6,736 bases of DNA from an uncultured Bacteroidales bacterium. GTDB lineage: Bacteria > Bacteroidota > Bacteroidia > Bacteroidales > P3. The notes under the pieces were generated by a model that saw nothing but the letters and a program-made list of their open reading frames with translations, searched no databases and was not told the origin of the DNA. Made by a program: the position numbers and the translations under genes. Where the stretch lies: assembly GCA_937884485.1 (NCBI GenBank), contig CALGCG010000142.1:1-6736 (forward strand), in the 5' to 3' direction. This document shows, one piece after another, positions 1 to 5,962 of the stretch (the first letter of the stretch is position 1; each line of letters starts with the position of its first letter).

Positions 1-22
1 TGTCAGCCTGAAGCATCTTTGT

Positions 23-86
23 TGTCATCCTGAGCGTCAGCGAAGGATCTTTATGACAAAGATTCCTCACTTCGTTCAGAATGACA
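23..86. repeat. Extragenic imperfect palindrome
   Basis: The left arm (23-52) and right arm (58-86) are imperfect reverse complements around a 5-base centre (53-57). The arms begin and end with TGTCAT and ATGACA and carry CTGAGCG / CGTTCAG and GATCTTT / AAAGATT segments. From memory, intergenic repeats of the type TGTCATCCTGAGCG...CGAAGGATCT are common in Bacteroidota and several other phyla, but I could not search for copies. Positions 1-20 look like a third, internally deleted copy of the left arm (TGTCA, CCTGA and ATCTTT retained). The element is non-coding and lies upstream of the peptidase gene. Confidence 0.75.
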
Positions 87-131
87 GTGTTCGTTCAGAA
101 TAACAGTATTGATTCAGAATGACAGTGTCGG
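75..131. repeat. 19-bp tandem repeat, three copies
   Basis: Three consecutive 19-base units start at 75, 94 and 113. Each opens with TTCAGAAT(G/A)ACAGT, and the last five bases vary. The first unit is also the end of the right arm of the palindrome at 23-86, so the tandem array seems to have grown by local duplication of that arm. The array ends about 28 bases before the peptidase start codon. There are no spacers, so it is not a CRISPR. Confidence 0.8.
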
Positions 132-159
132 TTATTAAGAAACTGTTTATCTTTATATT

Positions 160-1761
160 ATGAAAAGAATATTATTTATTGCAATGGCGGTCATTTCTGC
201 AGCAGCGTGTGCCGACAAGTCGGGTGACGCCGCATTGAAGGAGAAGGTGGAGAGTTATGCAGTGGTGGAGATGAACTCGCCGCTTTATGACGCACTTTCG
301 GATAATGACAAGAAGATAGTCGATCTGTTCCGCCAGGCTGGAGAGATCATGGACGGACTCTTCTGGAAGCAGACATTCGGTGACAAGGCTGTGATCGATG
401 CCCTCCCTGAAGGATACGCAAAGGACTATGCGCTCATAAACTATGGTGCATGGGACCATCTTGACGACAACAAGCCTTTCCTCGAGGGATATGGCGAGAA
501 GCCTCTCGGATGTCAGTACTATCCTCAGGACATGACCATGGAAGAGTGGGAGGCATTCGACGACCCTGACAAGCTCAGCCTATACACAGTGATCCGCCGC
601 GACGAGAACGGCGCGCTCAAGACCGTATGGTATCGCGACGAGTACAAGGAGGAGCTGGAGAAGGTCTGCGCACTCCTCGAGGAGGCTGCGGCTCTCACCG
701 CCAATGAGGGAATGAGAACATATCTCACAGAGCGCGTAAAGGCCTTCCGCACAGATGATTACCTTGCCAGCGACATGGCATGGATGGACATGAAGGACTG
801 CAACATGGACCTCGTGATCGGACCGATCGAGAACTATGACGACCACCTCTTCGAGGCCAAGGCCGCATACGAGTGCTTCATCCTCCTCAAGGACGAGACA
901 CGCAGCGCCAACCTCGCGAAATACGTGGCCCTCCTCCCTACTCTCCAGACCATGCTCCCATGCGCTCCTGAATACAAGACATTCGTGCCTGGAACATCTT
1001 CAGACCTGAATGTATACGACGCCATCTACTATGCAGGAGACTGCAACGCCGGCAGCAAGACCATCGCCATCAACCTTCCTAACGACGAGAGGGTTCATGC
1101 AGCAAAGGGCGCACGCCGCCTCCAGCTCTACAACAGCATGATGGCGAAGTTCGACAAGATCATGGCCCCTATCGGAGATGTGCTCATGACTCCTGAGCAG
1201 CTAGAGTTCCTCAGCCCTGACGCATTCTTCTGGAACGTTACCTTCCATGAGGTGGCTCACGGACTGGGAGTGAAGCAAACAGTGAACGGCAAGGGTACAG
1301 TTGACGCGGCAATGGGCTCTGAAAAGACCACCTGGGAAGAGGCCAAGGCAGACATCCTCGGACTGTTCATGGTCAGCAAGCTCATCGACATGGGTGAGAT
1401 CACAGACATCACCAAGGAAGAGTCCATCGCGACATTCATCGCCGGCATCGTACGTTCAGTACGCTTCGGTTCTGCATCATCTCACGGAAAGGCCAACATG
1501 ATGTGTTTCAACTATATGGAAGACCACGGCGCATTCAGCAGAAATGTAGAAGGCAGATATGTTGTCGATTTCGAGAAGGCAGCGGCAGCCATCGATTCAT
1601 GGGCAGCGCTCATCCTTGAAACTCAGGCTACCGGCAACTTCGAGTTCGCCCAGAAGTATGCTGCCGAGAACGCCAGCATCCGTGAAGCTCTCGCCGCAGA
1701 CATCGTAAAGGTCAACGGTGCAGGCATCCCACGCGACATCGTATTTGATTTTGCGTGGTAA
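160..1761 (+). CDS. M49-type (dipeptidyl-peptidase III-like) zinc metallopeptidase, predicted lipoprotein
   Basis: The 533-residue protein is probably an exopeptidase removing dipeptides from peptide N-termini. The sequence shows a zinc site HEVAH at residues 363-367 (ligands H363 and H367, catalytic E364) followed by GLG, then EEAKAD at 393-398, where E394 is the expected third zinc ligand. In family M49 the paired motifs are usually HELLGH and EECRAE/D. The five-residue HExxH form with EEAKADI(L/V)GL matches the variant branch I recall from the C-terminal domain of plant NUDT3 and from Caldithrix DPP III. The N-terminus has a short hydrophobic stretch (residues 4-16) ending in SAAAC, so Cys17 is a likely lipidation site and the enzyme would be membrane-anchored outside the cytoplasm. 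The start is the first ATG of the frame and gives a complete signal; no Shine-Dalgarno is visible, which is usual in Bacteroidota. The length is close to bacterial DPP III. The gene is monocistronic, with its own terminator. The exact substrate is unknown. Confidence 0.85.
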   Translation: MKRILFIAMAVISAAACADKSGDAALKEKVESYAVVEMNSPLYDALSDNDKKIVDLFRQAGEIMDGLFWKQTFGDKAVIDALPEGYAKDYALINYGAWDHLDDNKPFLEGYGEKPLGCQYYPQDMTMEEWEAFDDPDKLSLYTVIRRDENGALKTVWYRDEYKEELEKVCALLEEAAALTANEGMRTYLTERVKAFRTDDYLASDMAWMDMKDCNMDLVIGPIENYDDHLFEAKAAYECFILLKDETRSANLAKYVALLPTLQTMLPCAPEYKTFVPGTSSDLNVYDAIYYAGDCNAGSKTIAINLPNDERVHAAKGARRLQLYNSMMAKFDKIMAPIGDVLMTPEQLEFLSPDAFFWNVTFHEVAHGLGVKQTVNGKGTVDAAMGSEKTTWEEAKADILGLFMVSKLIDMGEITDITKEESIATFIAGIVRSVRFGSASSHGKANMMCFNYMEDHGAFSRNVEGRYVVDFEKAAAAIDSWAALILETQATGNFEFAQKYAAENASIREALAADIVKVNGAGIPRDIVFDFAW

Positions 1762-1786
1762 TCCAGTGACTTAATACAAGATTCAG

Positions 1787-1826
1787 CATCCCGGTGGAAT
1801 GGGTCAGTTCCATCGGGATGTTTTTT
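1787..1826 (+). terminator. Rho-independent terminator of the M49 peptidase gene
   Basis: A 13-pair stem (1787-1799 with 1808-1820, including one G-T wobble) closes an 8-base loop and is followed by six T (1821-1826). It begins 25 bases after the peptidase stop codon. The stem is GC-rich (CATCCCG / CGGGATG at its base), so it should work well on the plus strand. The transcript therefore ends before the composition change near 1900. Confidence 0.9.
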
Positions 1827-1910
1827 AAAAGCACGAAATCGGATTTATTTGTGCTTTTGGAGATGAAAAAGATGGTTAAAAACACAAAATGAGGCTTATT
1901 TGTACTTTTG
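1827..1910. repeat. Two copies of a 33-bp palindromic repeat
   Basis: Copy 1 (1827-1859) has 8-bp perfect arms, AAAAGCAC and GTGCTTTT. Copy 2 (1878-1910) aligns to it without gaps at roughly three quarters of positions, sharing CAC, AAAT, TTATTTGT and CTTTTG. The copies lie in the same orientation 51 bases apart, just after the peptidase terminator. They look like Bacteroidales intergenic repeat material. The right end of copy 2 doubles as the last recognisable codons of the SDR gene on the other strand, so the true end of the copy is uncertain. Confidence 0.6.
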
Positions 1911-2403
1911 ATTTTTCTTTTTTTAATTCTTCTCTTATTGCCTCTGAAAGTCTAACAACATAGTTTTTGGTAGCATAATATGTTGCCATTAGTGGACCTG
2001 GCATAAATCCAGCAATTGATGCCACATTTAATATTTTCCCACTATTCTTTTGTTTCATATCTTTTAAATATAGTTTTGTTAATGTGTGATATGCAACTAT
2101 ATTTGTATTTATCATTGAAATTTCTTTTTCTAAATTTGTTTTTGTAAAATAGCCATAATCACCAAATCCTGCATTATTTATAAGAATATCTATGTCTTTG
2201 TATTTTTCATATATTTTTTTACAGTTTTCTACTTCCGATATATCCATAGTTACAATTTCTACATTTGTTTTCAGCTCATTTTTTACTTCATTTAATTTTT
2301 CTAAATCTCTTGCAACTAGGACTAAATCATATCCTTTTTGAGCAAGTTCTCTTGCCATATCTCTTCCAATTCCAGAAGATGCTCCTGTTATTAGTGCTTT
2401 CAT
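1876..2403 (-). CDS. Short-chain dehydrogenase/reductase (SDR), truncated at C-terminus
   Basis: This is an NAD(P)-dependent oxidoreductase of the classical SDR fold. The sequence shows the cofactor-binding TGASSGIG at residues 6-13, a conserved Asp at 54 (MDIS), NNAG at 76-79, and the catalytic tetrad N101, S129, Y142 and K146 (the YxxxK is YYATK). Only 175 residues are present against roughly 250-265 in the family; the C-terminal part that shapes the substrate pocket is missing. The last five residues (LILCF) and the stop come from the unrelated sequence beyond the junction near 1893-1910, so the real gene is broken by the contig, probably not in the organism. The start is supported by an AAAGGAG ribosome site. 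The gene follows the J-domain gene by 13 bases and is probably co-transcribed with it. The substrate cannot be assigned. Confidence 0.88.
   Translation of the reverse strand: MKALITGASSGIGRDMARELAQKGYDLVLVARDLEKLNEVKNELKTNVEIVTMDISEVENCKKIYEKYKDIDILINNAGFGDYGYFTKTNLEKEISMINTNIVAYHTLTKLYLKDMKQKNSGKILNVASIAGFMPGPLMATYYATKNYVVRLSEAIREELKKEKSKVQISLILCF
1893..1910. other. Probable chimeric junction between two genomes
   Basis: Left of this interval the DNA is GC-rich with Bacteroidales-type repeats. Right of it the DNA is very AT-rich Firmicute-like sequence. On the minus strand the SDR protein reads as family-like up to about Lys-Val-Gln-Ile-Ser (residues 166-170) and then becomes five unrelated residues and a stop, where the family continues with a conserved Pro-Gly segment. 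The bases coding those last good residues also match the right half of the Bacteroidales repeat copy. The switch therefore probably happened within a short shared sequence of about 10-17 bases. Whether it arose in assembly, in library preparation or in a cell cannot be told from the sequence. Confidence 0.8.
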
Positions 2404-2411
2404 TTTATTTT

Positions 2412-2418
2412 CTCCTTT
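2412..2418 (-). promoter_or_regulatory. Ribosome binding site of the SDR gene
   Basis: On the minus strand AAAGGAG lies 8 bases before the ATG at 2403 and overlaps the stop codon (2417-2419) of the upstream J-domain gene. This tight arrangement suggests translational coupling within one message. Confidence 0.85.
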
Positions 2419-3064
2419 AAAAATTTACTGAAAGTGTATTTTTAAATATATCTACTATAGCTCGAAACACAATGTTTTCAGAATATAAGTTTTGGAAATA
2501 TTGTTTCACTAGTGGAATTTGATATATTAAAAAACATATAAATATCATTACTATAACAAATATAATAGCTTTTATATAGTCCTTGATACTGTGTTTATAT
2601 TTAATTTTATATCCTCTATTTTTCATATCATTTATATAAGCATCATAATATGCTTTTTCTCTTGCAGCATCTATTTGCTCTTTTAAAACTCTTCCCATAT
2701 TCATAATAGAGCCTTGGTCTACATATTGTTTTTTTTGTGCATCTATTTGTTGTTTATATAGTTTCTCTTGCTCCATTCTATTTATTTGTTGTCTTAATTG
2801 ATAATTTTCTTGAACTGTTTTGGCATACTGTTCTTGAGTGACCTTATCTTTTTCAAGTGTTTCATCATATTCTGCTCTTTGCAATTCATCTGACAAAACA
2901 TCATAAGCATGATTTACTTCTTTTATTTTTTCAGAATATTCTTCTCTTTTGGTTCCTTGTTGTAAGTCTGGATGATATTTTTTAACAAGTGTTCTATATG
3001 CTTTTTCAATTACTTCTTGTGATGCATTTTGGTCTACTTCTAATATTTCATAATAATTTTTCAT
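2417..3064 (-). CDS. Membrane-anchored J-domain (DnaJ-like) co-chaperone
   Basis: The protein has 215 residues. Residues 1-67 form a J-domain: NYYEILEV at the start, the HPD tripeptide at 31-33 that stimulates the DnaK ATPase, and the helix III pattern KEVNHAYDVLSDE followed by RAEYD. There are no Gly/Phe-rich, zinc-finger or CTD segments, so this is a J-only (type III) protein, not DnaJ itself. Residues about 72-115 are rich in Gln, Glu and Lys and look helical, possibly coiled coil. Residues about 164-183 form one hydrophobic membrane segment, preceded by Lys-rich sequence (153-165), which places the J-domain in the cytoplasm by the positive-inside rule. A tail of about 32 residues follows outside. 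It probably recruits DnaK to a membrane client, but the client is unknown. The start is supported by the full J-domain and a TGGGGA ribosome site. It is first in a likely two-gene unit with the SDR. Confidence 0.85.
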   Translation of the reverse strand: MKNYYEILEVDQNASQEVIEKAYRTLVKKYHPDLQQGTKREEYSEKIKEVNHAYDVLSDELQRAEYDETLEKDKVTQEQYAKTVQENYQLRQQINRMEQEKLYKQQIDAQKKQYVDQGSIMNMGRVLKEQIDAAREKAYYDAYINDMKNRGYKIKYKHSIKDYIKAIIFVIVMIFICFLIYQIPLVKQYFQNLYSENIVFRAIVDIFKNTLSVNF

Positions 3065-3085
3065 ATCTATTCCCCATTCTATTCT

Positions 3086-3094
3086 ATTATACCA
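3086..3094 (-). promoter_or_regulatory. Extended -10 promoter for the J-domain/SDR unit
   Basis: On the minus strand the sequence TGGTATAAT is a perfect extended -10 element (TGn plus TATAAT). No good -35 is present at the usual distance (TTTTCA at a 17-base spacing), as is common for extended -10 promoters. Transcription would start near 3080 and give a leader of about 15 bases containing the TGGGGA ribosome site (3071-3076). Confidence 0.7.
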
Positions 3095-3140
3095 CTGAAA
3101 TCACATTTTGAAAACAAATTTTAATTATATTTTTATATAT

Positions 3141-3165
3141 AAAAAAACCCCCTATCACAAGGGGT
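3141..3165 (-). terminator. Rho-independent terminator of the GH13 gene
   Basis: On the minus strand ACCCC and GGGGT pair around a short loop and are followed by seven T (3147-3141). The hairpin lies 17 bases after the stop codon of the GH13 gene and separates it from the J-domain transcription unit. The A-tract is on the plus strand, so it acts in the minus direction only. Confidence 0.8.
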
Positions 3166-3181
3166 CTCTTTGCTGAGACAT

Positions 3182-5035
3182 TTATTGTTTTTTTAATACA
3201 ATAGCACCATATGGAGCTAAGGCTTTTTCTCTATTTCCTTCAGTAGAAAATACTGTTTTTGCATTTTCATATTCTTCAGGAATAATGAGAGGTGTTTCTC
3301 GATTTACTCTACTTGCAACGACAAGAACACTATTGTTTTCATCATAGCGTTCATATATGAACTGCTCGTGATTGATTTTTCTAATTCTTATATCTGCTTT
3401 TTTTAAGAATTCTTCACTTTTTCTACTTTTTAGCAATGTTTTAAAAAAGCTTAGTATTTCTTTATCTTCTTTTCCCCAAGGATAGGTTCCTCTTGTGTAA
3501 AGATTTCCGATCCCCTGCAATCCTACTTCATCACCATAGAAAATTGTGAAAATTCCTGGCCAGAAAGCTAAAGCAGTTAAATAAGATTTCATTATCACTT
3601 TTCCGCGTTCATATTCTTCTCTTGTCATTTTGTGATTCTTCTGCCACTCAATTCTCTCACTTTCAGTCATATCTTCCCAGTTTTTGATACTCCACGCATA
3701 TTGTCCGTGACAGTCAAAAACATCACTTCCTAAAACATCAATAAGACGAGACATATCATGAGTTGATGTTGAGTTCATAAGTGTTTGGATAGTTTCAGTT
3801 GGATATTCCTGCAAGATTTCTTTCATTACAGTATCCAATTTGAATACATCTCCATACATATAATACCTAAGCAATGCATCTGTCAAAAAATAGTTCATAA
3901 CCGTATGAATTTCTTTTCCAGATTTGATATAGTTTCTCTCTTTTCTCATTGCATTTTCCCATACTTCACCAAAAATGATGAAATCATTAGGAAGATTTCT
4001 TTGCATAGCTTCCCATAGGCCCATTGTGAAATCATTAGGCAATTCGTCTACAACGTCAAGTCGCAGACCATCAATTCCCCATTCACACCATTTGTCAATT
4101 ACTCCACCTTCACCAAAAATGAAGTTTCTATATCCAAAATCAGATTTATCACATACCGGAAGATTTAAAAAATCCCACCAGTACTTATATTTTCCTTTTT
4201 CGTCTTTAAGATAAAAACTACTATAAGGTGATTCCTGGCTTTGATATGCTCCAATAGAATCATATGTTCCATATTGATTAAAGTAAATACTATCATTTCC
4301 TGTGTGATTAAACACACCATCAAGTACTACTTTAATTCCATATTTATGGAATTCTTGAATCATATCTTTTAACTCTTGTTCAGTTCCAAGATACGGGTCA
4401 GGAGTCATATAATCTGCAGCATCATACCTGTGTGTAGATTGACTTGTTACAATAGGGTTAAGATATACCATATCAATGCCTAAACCTGCAATATATGGTA
4501 CCTTTTCTTTGATACCTACAAAATCTCCTCCAAAAAAGTCGATATTTTGAAGTTTCTGTTCATCAGGACCAATAATTGGCAGTTCATCCCAGTTTTTATG
4601 AATTTTTCTTCTAGGCATAGGTAACTTAATTGTACCTTTTCCTTTATGAAATCTGTCAGGGAAAATTTGATATGCAGTACATCCTTTTGCCCATTCAGGT
4701 ACATTGAAATTTACTGACATTTTGTAACATTCTTCTATTGTTACATTTGTGTTTCCTGAAATATTCTTCTTTTTAAAATATTGGAACATTCCATTTGCTT
4801 CAAAAGAAAAATAGTACTGGTAAAGAGGACAATCTTCTAGTTCTGCTTCTACTTCAAAATAAGCTTCTCCGTGCTCATTTTTTGTGAAATTCATATCGAA
4901 AATTCTTTGTTTTCCAAATTTCCAAATATAAAGTTTCACATTTTCTATCCATCCCCTTTTCCAAGGGATTTGTATAGATATTTTGTAAATTCCTCCTTTT
5001 TCGAGTTTTGTCTTTAGTTCTACTTTGTGTCTCAT
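3182..5035 (-). CDS. GH13 maltodextrin hydrolase (neopullulanase / cyclomaltodextrinase type)
   Basis: The enzyme is an alpha-amylase-superfamily glycosidase of 617 residues, probably cleaving alpha-1,4 (and perhaps alpha-1,6) bonds in maltodextrins, cyclodextrins or pullulan. Residues about 1-105 look like an N-terminal beta-sandwich (CBM34-like). QIFPDRF at 123-129 is typical of neopullulanase-type enzymes. GH13 conserved regions follow in order: MVYLNPI (189-195), DGVFNH (239-244), GLRLDVVDE with nucleophile D327, GEVW with acid/base E357, STHD with D427, and FYGDEVGLQG (499-508). A beta domain fills about 535-617. There is no signal peptide, so it works in the cytoplasm on imported oligosaccharides. 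The start is fixed by AAAGGAG at 5042-5048, six bases upstream. It is monocistronic, with promoter and terminator. No sugar transporter or regulator lies beside it here. The precise specificity within the neopullulanase, cyclomaltodextrinase and maltogenic amylase group cannot be settled by eye. Confidence 0.9.
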   Translation of the reverse strand: MRHKVELKTKLEKGGIYKISIQIPWKRGWIENVKLYIWKFGKQRIFDMNFTKNEHGEAYFEVEAELEDCPLYQYYFSFEANGMFQYFKKKNISGNTNVTIEECYKMSVNFNVPEWAKGCTAYQIFPDRFHKGKGTIKLPMPRRKIHKNWDELPIIGPDEQKLQNIDFFGGDFVGIKEKVPYIAGLGIDMVYLNPIVTSQSTHRYDAADYMTPDPYLGTEQELKDMIQEFHKYGIKVVLDGVFNHTGNDSIYFNQYGTYDSIGAYQSQESPYSSFYLKDEKGKYKYWWDFLNLPVCDKSDFGYRNFIFGEGGVIDKWCEWGIDGLRLDVVDELPNDFTMGLWEAMQRNLPNDFIIFGEVWENAMRKERNYIKSGKEIHTVMNYFLTDALLRYYMYGDVFKLDTVMKEILQEYPTETIQTLMNSTSTHDMSRLIDVLGSDVFDCHGQYAWSIKNWEDMTESERIEWQKNHKMTREEYERGKVIMKSYLTALAFWPGIFTIFYGDEVGLQGIGNLYTRGTYPWGKEDKEILSFFKTLLKSRKSEEFLKKADIRIRKINHEQFIYERYDENNSVLVVASRVNRETPLIIPEEYENAKTVFSTEGNREKALAPYGAIVLKKQ

Positions 5036-5089
5036 ACGGGTCTCCTTTCCTAATTTTGGAAAAAGTTCTTACACCTTCTTATCTTCTAA

Positions 5090-5116
5090 TTTATAATGTG
5101 GTTTCACTTTTGTCAA
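5090..5116 (-). promoter_or_regulatory. Predicted sigma-A promoter of the GH13 gene
   Basis: On the minus strand a perfect -35 TTGACA (5116-5111) is followed by TATAAA (5095-5090) after 15 bases. That spacing is short; TAAATT (5093-5088) would give 17 but is a poorer hexamer. The leader would be about 48 bases and ends with the AAAGGAG ribosome site at 5042-5048. I saw no convincing catabolite (cre) or MalR-type operator. Confidence 0.6.
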
Positions 5117-5138
5117 CATATTTTAAGAAAATATTTAT

Positions 5139-5354
5139 AATAATAAACGCAAGTATGAGATATTAAAAAACACGTTTCGGATTTTGGATAAGCCAAACTT
5201 TCCGTTGAAAATCTAATTCAATAAGCCGAGCCTCTTTCAAACCTAAAGGTTCGAACATTACTCGTCTTATTGAATAATATTTTCTAACGTTAAGTTTAGA
5301 TACACAAAATCCTTCACTTATTTTTTAATATATCTTACCTTGCGTTTTATTATT
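5139..5354. repeat. 216-bp imperfect palindrome (MITE-like or structured intergenic element)
   Basis: Nearly the whole gap between the GH13 promoter and the phosphoesterase gene is one long inverted repeat centred at 5246. Paired blocks, in nested order, are 5139-5147 with 5346-5354, 5148-5153 with 5339-5344, 5161-5170 with 5321-5330, 5179-5186 with 5305-5312, 5195-5200 with 5292-5297, 5203-5212 with 5279-5289, 5216-5230 with 5261-5275 (14 of 15), and 5236-5243 with 5248-5255, leaving a 4-base loop. By hand about 80 of roughly 108 positions per arm pair. The outer ends share AATAATAAA and CGCAAG. The right end overlaps the stop codon of the phosphoesterase gene (5350-5352). It has no ORF. It could be a miniature transposable element, a remnant of an inverted duplication, or a long transcript hairpin. 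Confidence 0.85.
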
Positions 5355-5889
5355 GTAAAATTTTTTCTTTAATGATTTGGCCATCAACATCTTTTAAAGT
5401 AATTTTGTTTTCATCAAAAATAATATAACTATGTTGTGTATTATTTTTAGGCAATGAAATTGAGCCCGGATTTGCAAAAATAATTCCATTTTCTTGTTCA
5501 ATAAATCCTGTATGGAAATGTCCGTAAAACATTATATCTATTTTAGACTCTGGTAAATTGTCCATATTATAAATATGTCCATGAGTGAAAAATACATTTT
5601 TTCCATTTACTTGCATCTCTAGGTTTTGATCAAATTTAAAATATGAAATCATTTCATCAACTTCTGCATCACAATTTCCACGTACTGTTCTGACTTTTTC
5701 TCCAAAGTCATTTAGAATTCCTGCAACTTTCATAGGATTGTATTCTTGTGTTAAATTGTTTCTTGGACCATGATAATATAAATCTCCTAGCAATATTATT
5801 TGATCTGGCTTTTCTTTTTCATCTATTTCTTTTATTTTTTCTGCATAATAACTTGAGCCATGTATATCTGATATTATTAAAATCTTCAT
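5350..5889 (-). CDS. YfcE-family metallophosphoesterase
   Basis: This is a small cytosolic calcineurin-like phosphodiesterase of 179 residues, close to the usual YfcE/MJ0936 size. All metal-binding motifs are present: SDIHG at 7-11 (D8, H10), GDLYYHG at 35-41 (D36), GNCD at 71-74 (N72), THGH at 102-105 (H103), GHFH at 123-126 (H124, H126), and NPGS at 140-143. Family members hydrolyse model phosphodiesters with Mn2+; the natural substrate is unknown. An earlier in-frame ATG would add 16 residues and another would add 2, but AGGAGG (5897-5902) sits 7 bases before the ATG at 5889, and the SDIHG strand begins right there, so 5889 is chosen. The stop codon lies inside the right end of the 216-bp palindrome. 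Its promoter overlaps that of the divergent radical SAM gene. Confidence 0.9.
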   Translation of the reverse strand: MKILIISDIHGSSYYAEKIKEIDEKEKPDQIILLGDLYYHGPRNNLTQEYNPMKVAGILNDFGEKVRTVRGNCDAEVDEMISYFKFDQNLEMQVNGKNVFFTHGHIYNMDNLPESKIDIMFYGHFHTGFIEQENGIIFANPGSISLPKNNTQHSYIIFDENKITLKDVDGQIIKEKILQ

Positions 5890-5896
5890 TTTCATT

Positions 5897-5902
5897 CCTC
5901 CT
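5897..5902 (-). promoter_or_regulatory. Ribosome binding site fixing the phosphoesterase start
   Basis: On the minus strand AGGAGG ends 7 bases before the ATG at 5889. It is only 1 base before the ATG at 5895 and lies downstream of the ATG at 5937, so both of those starts are unlikely. Confidence 0.85.
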
Positions 5903-5908
5903 GTTCCC

Positions 5909-5937
5909 AATATATTATATTTTATTGGATTTTTCAA
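5909..5937 (-). promoter_or_regulatory. Predicted promoter of the phosphoesterase gene
   Basis: On the minus strand TTGAAA (5937-5932) and TATATT (5914-5909) are separated by exactly 17 bases, each one base from consensus. Transcription would start near 5902, at or just before the AGGAGG, giving a leader of only about 13 bases. A perfect TATAAT at 5919-5914 also exists, but is only 12 bases from this -35. Confidence 0.55.
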
Positions 5938-5953
5938 TATTTTATGTTATAAT
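5925..5953 (+). promoter_or_regulatory. Predicted extended -10 promoter of the radical SAM gene
   Basis: TTGGAT (5925-5930), a 17-base spacer, and an extended -10 TGTTATAAT (5945-5953) form a strong plus-strand promoter. The usual start point, about 7 bases past the -10, is near 5960, only about 3 bases before the ATG at 5963. The promoter overlaps the divergent phosphoesterase promoter at 5909-5937. Confidence 0.7.
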
Positions 5954-5962
5954 TATTACATT

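Noticed and set aside
75..131. CRISPR array
   Set aside because: The 19-base units are directly adjacent, with no unique spacers.
148..155. Bacteroidales-type -7 promoter (TATCTTTA) before the peptidase gene
   Set aside because: It is only 4 bases from the ATG and lacks a matching upstream TTG element, so it cannot be supported as the promoter.
172..1448. Open frames on the minus strand opposite the peptidase (172-459, 525-752, 580-846, 834-1025, 1257-1448) and the plus-strand alternative frame at 1301-1501
   Set aside because: They lie inside the well-supported M49 gene, have no ribosome sites or recognisable motifs, and overlap one another; GC-rich coding DNA produces such frames.
1876..2403. 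Natural short SDR or frameshifted pseudogene
   Set aside because: No remainder of the SDR C-terminus was seen in the sequence beyond 1893; the region instead holds the terminator and repeats of the GC-rich neighbour, which fits a contig junction better than a frameshift.
3785..4704. Open frames 3785-4018 (+), 3975-4214 (+) and 4516-4704 (-) within the GH13 gene
   Set aside because: The GH13 frame is continuous with all catalytic motifs across this region; the others show low-complexity translations and no domain.
5139..5354. tRNA, T-box or known riboswitch in the palindromic gap
   Set aside because: No cloverleaf, no T-box core sequence and no familiar aptamer motifs were seen. The structure is a single long hairpin, not a multi-branched aptamer with a terminator.
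5890..5937. N-terminal extension of the phosphoesterase to ATG 5937
   Set aside because: The ribosome site AGGAGG (5897-5902) and the predicted promoter lie inside the would-be extension, and the family begins at MKILIISDIHG.
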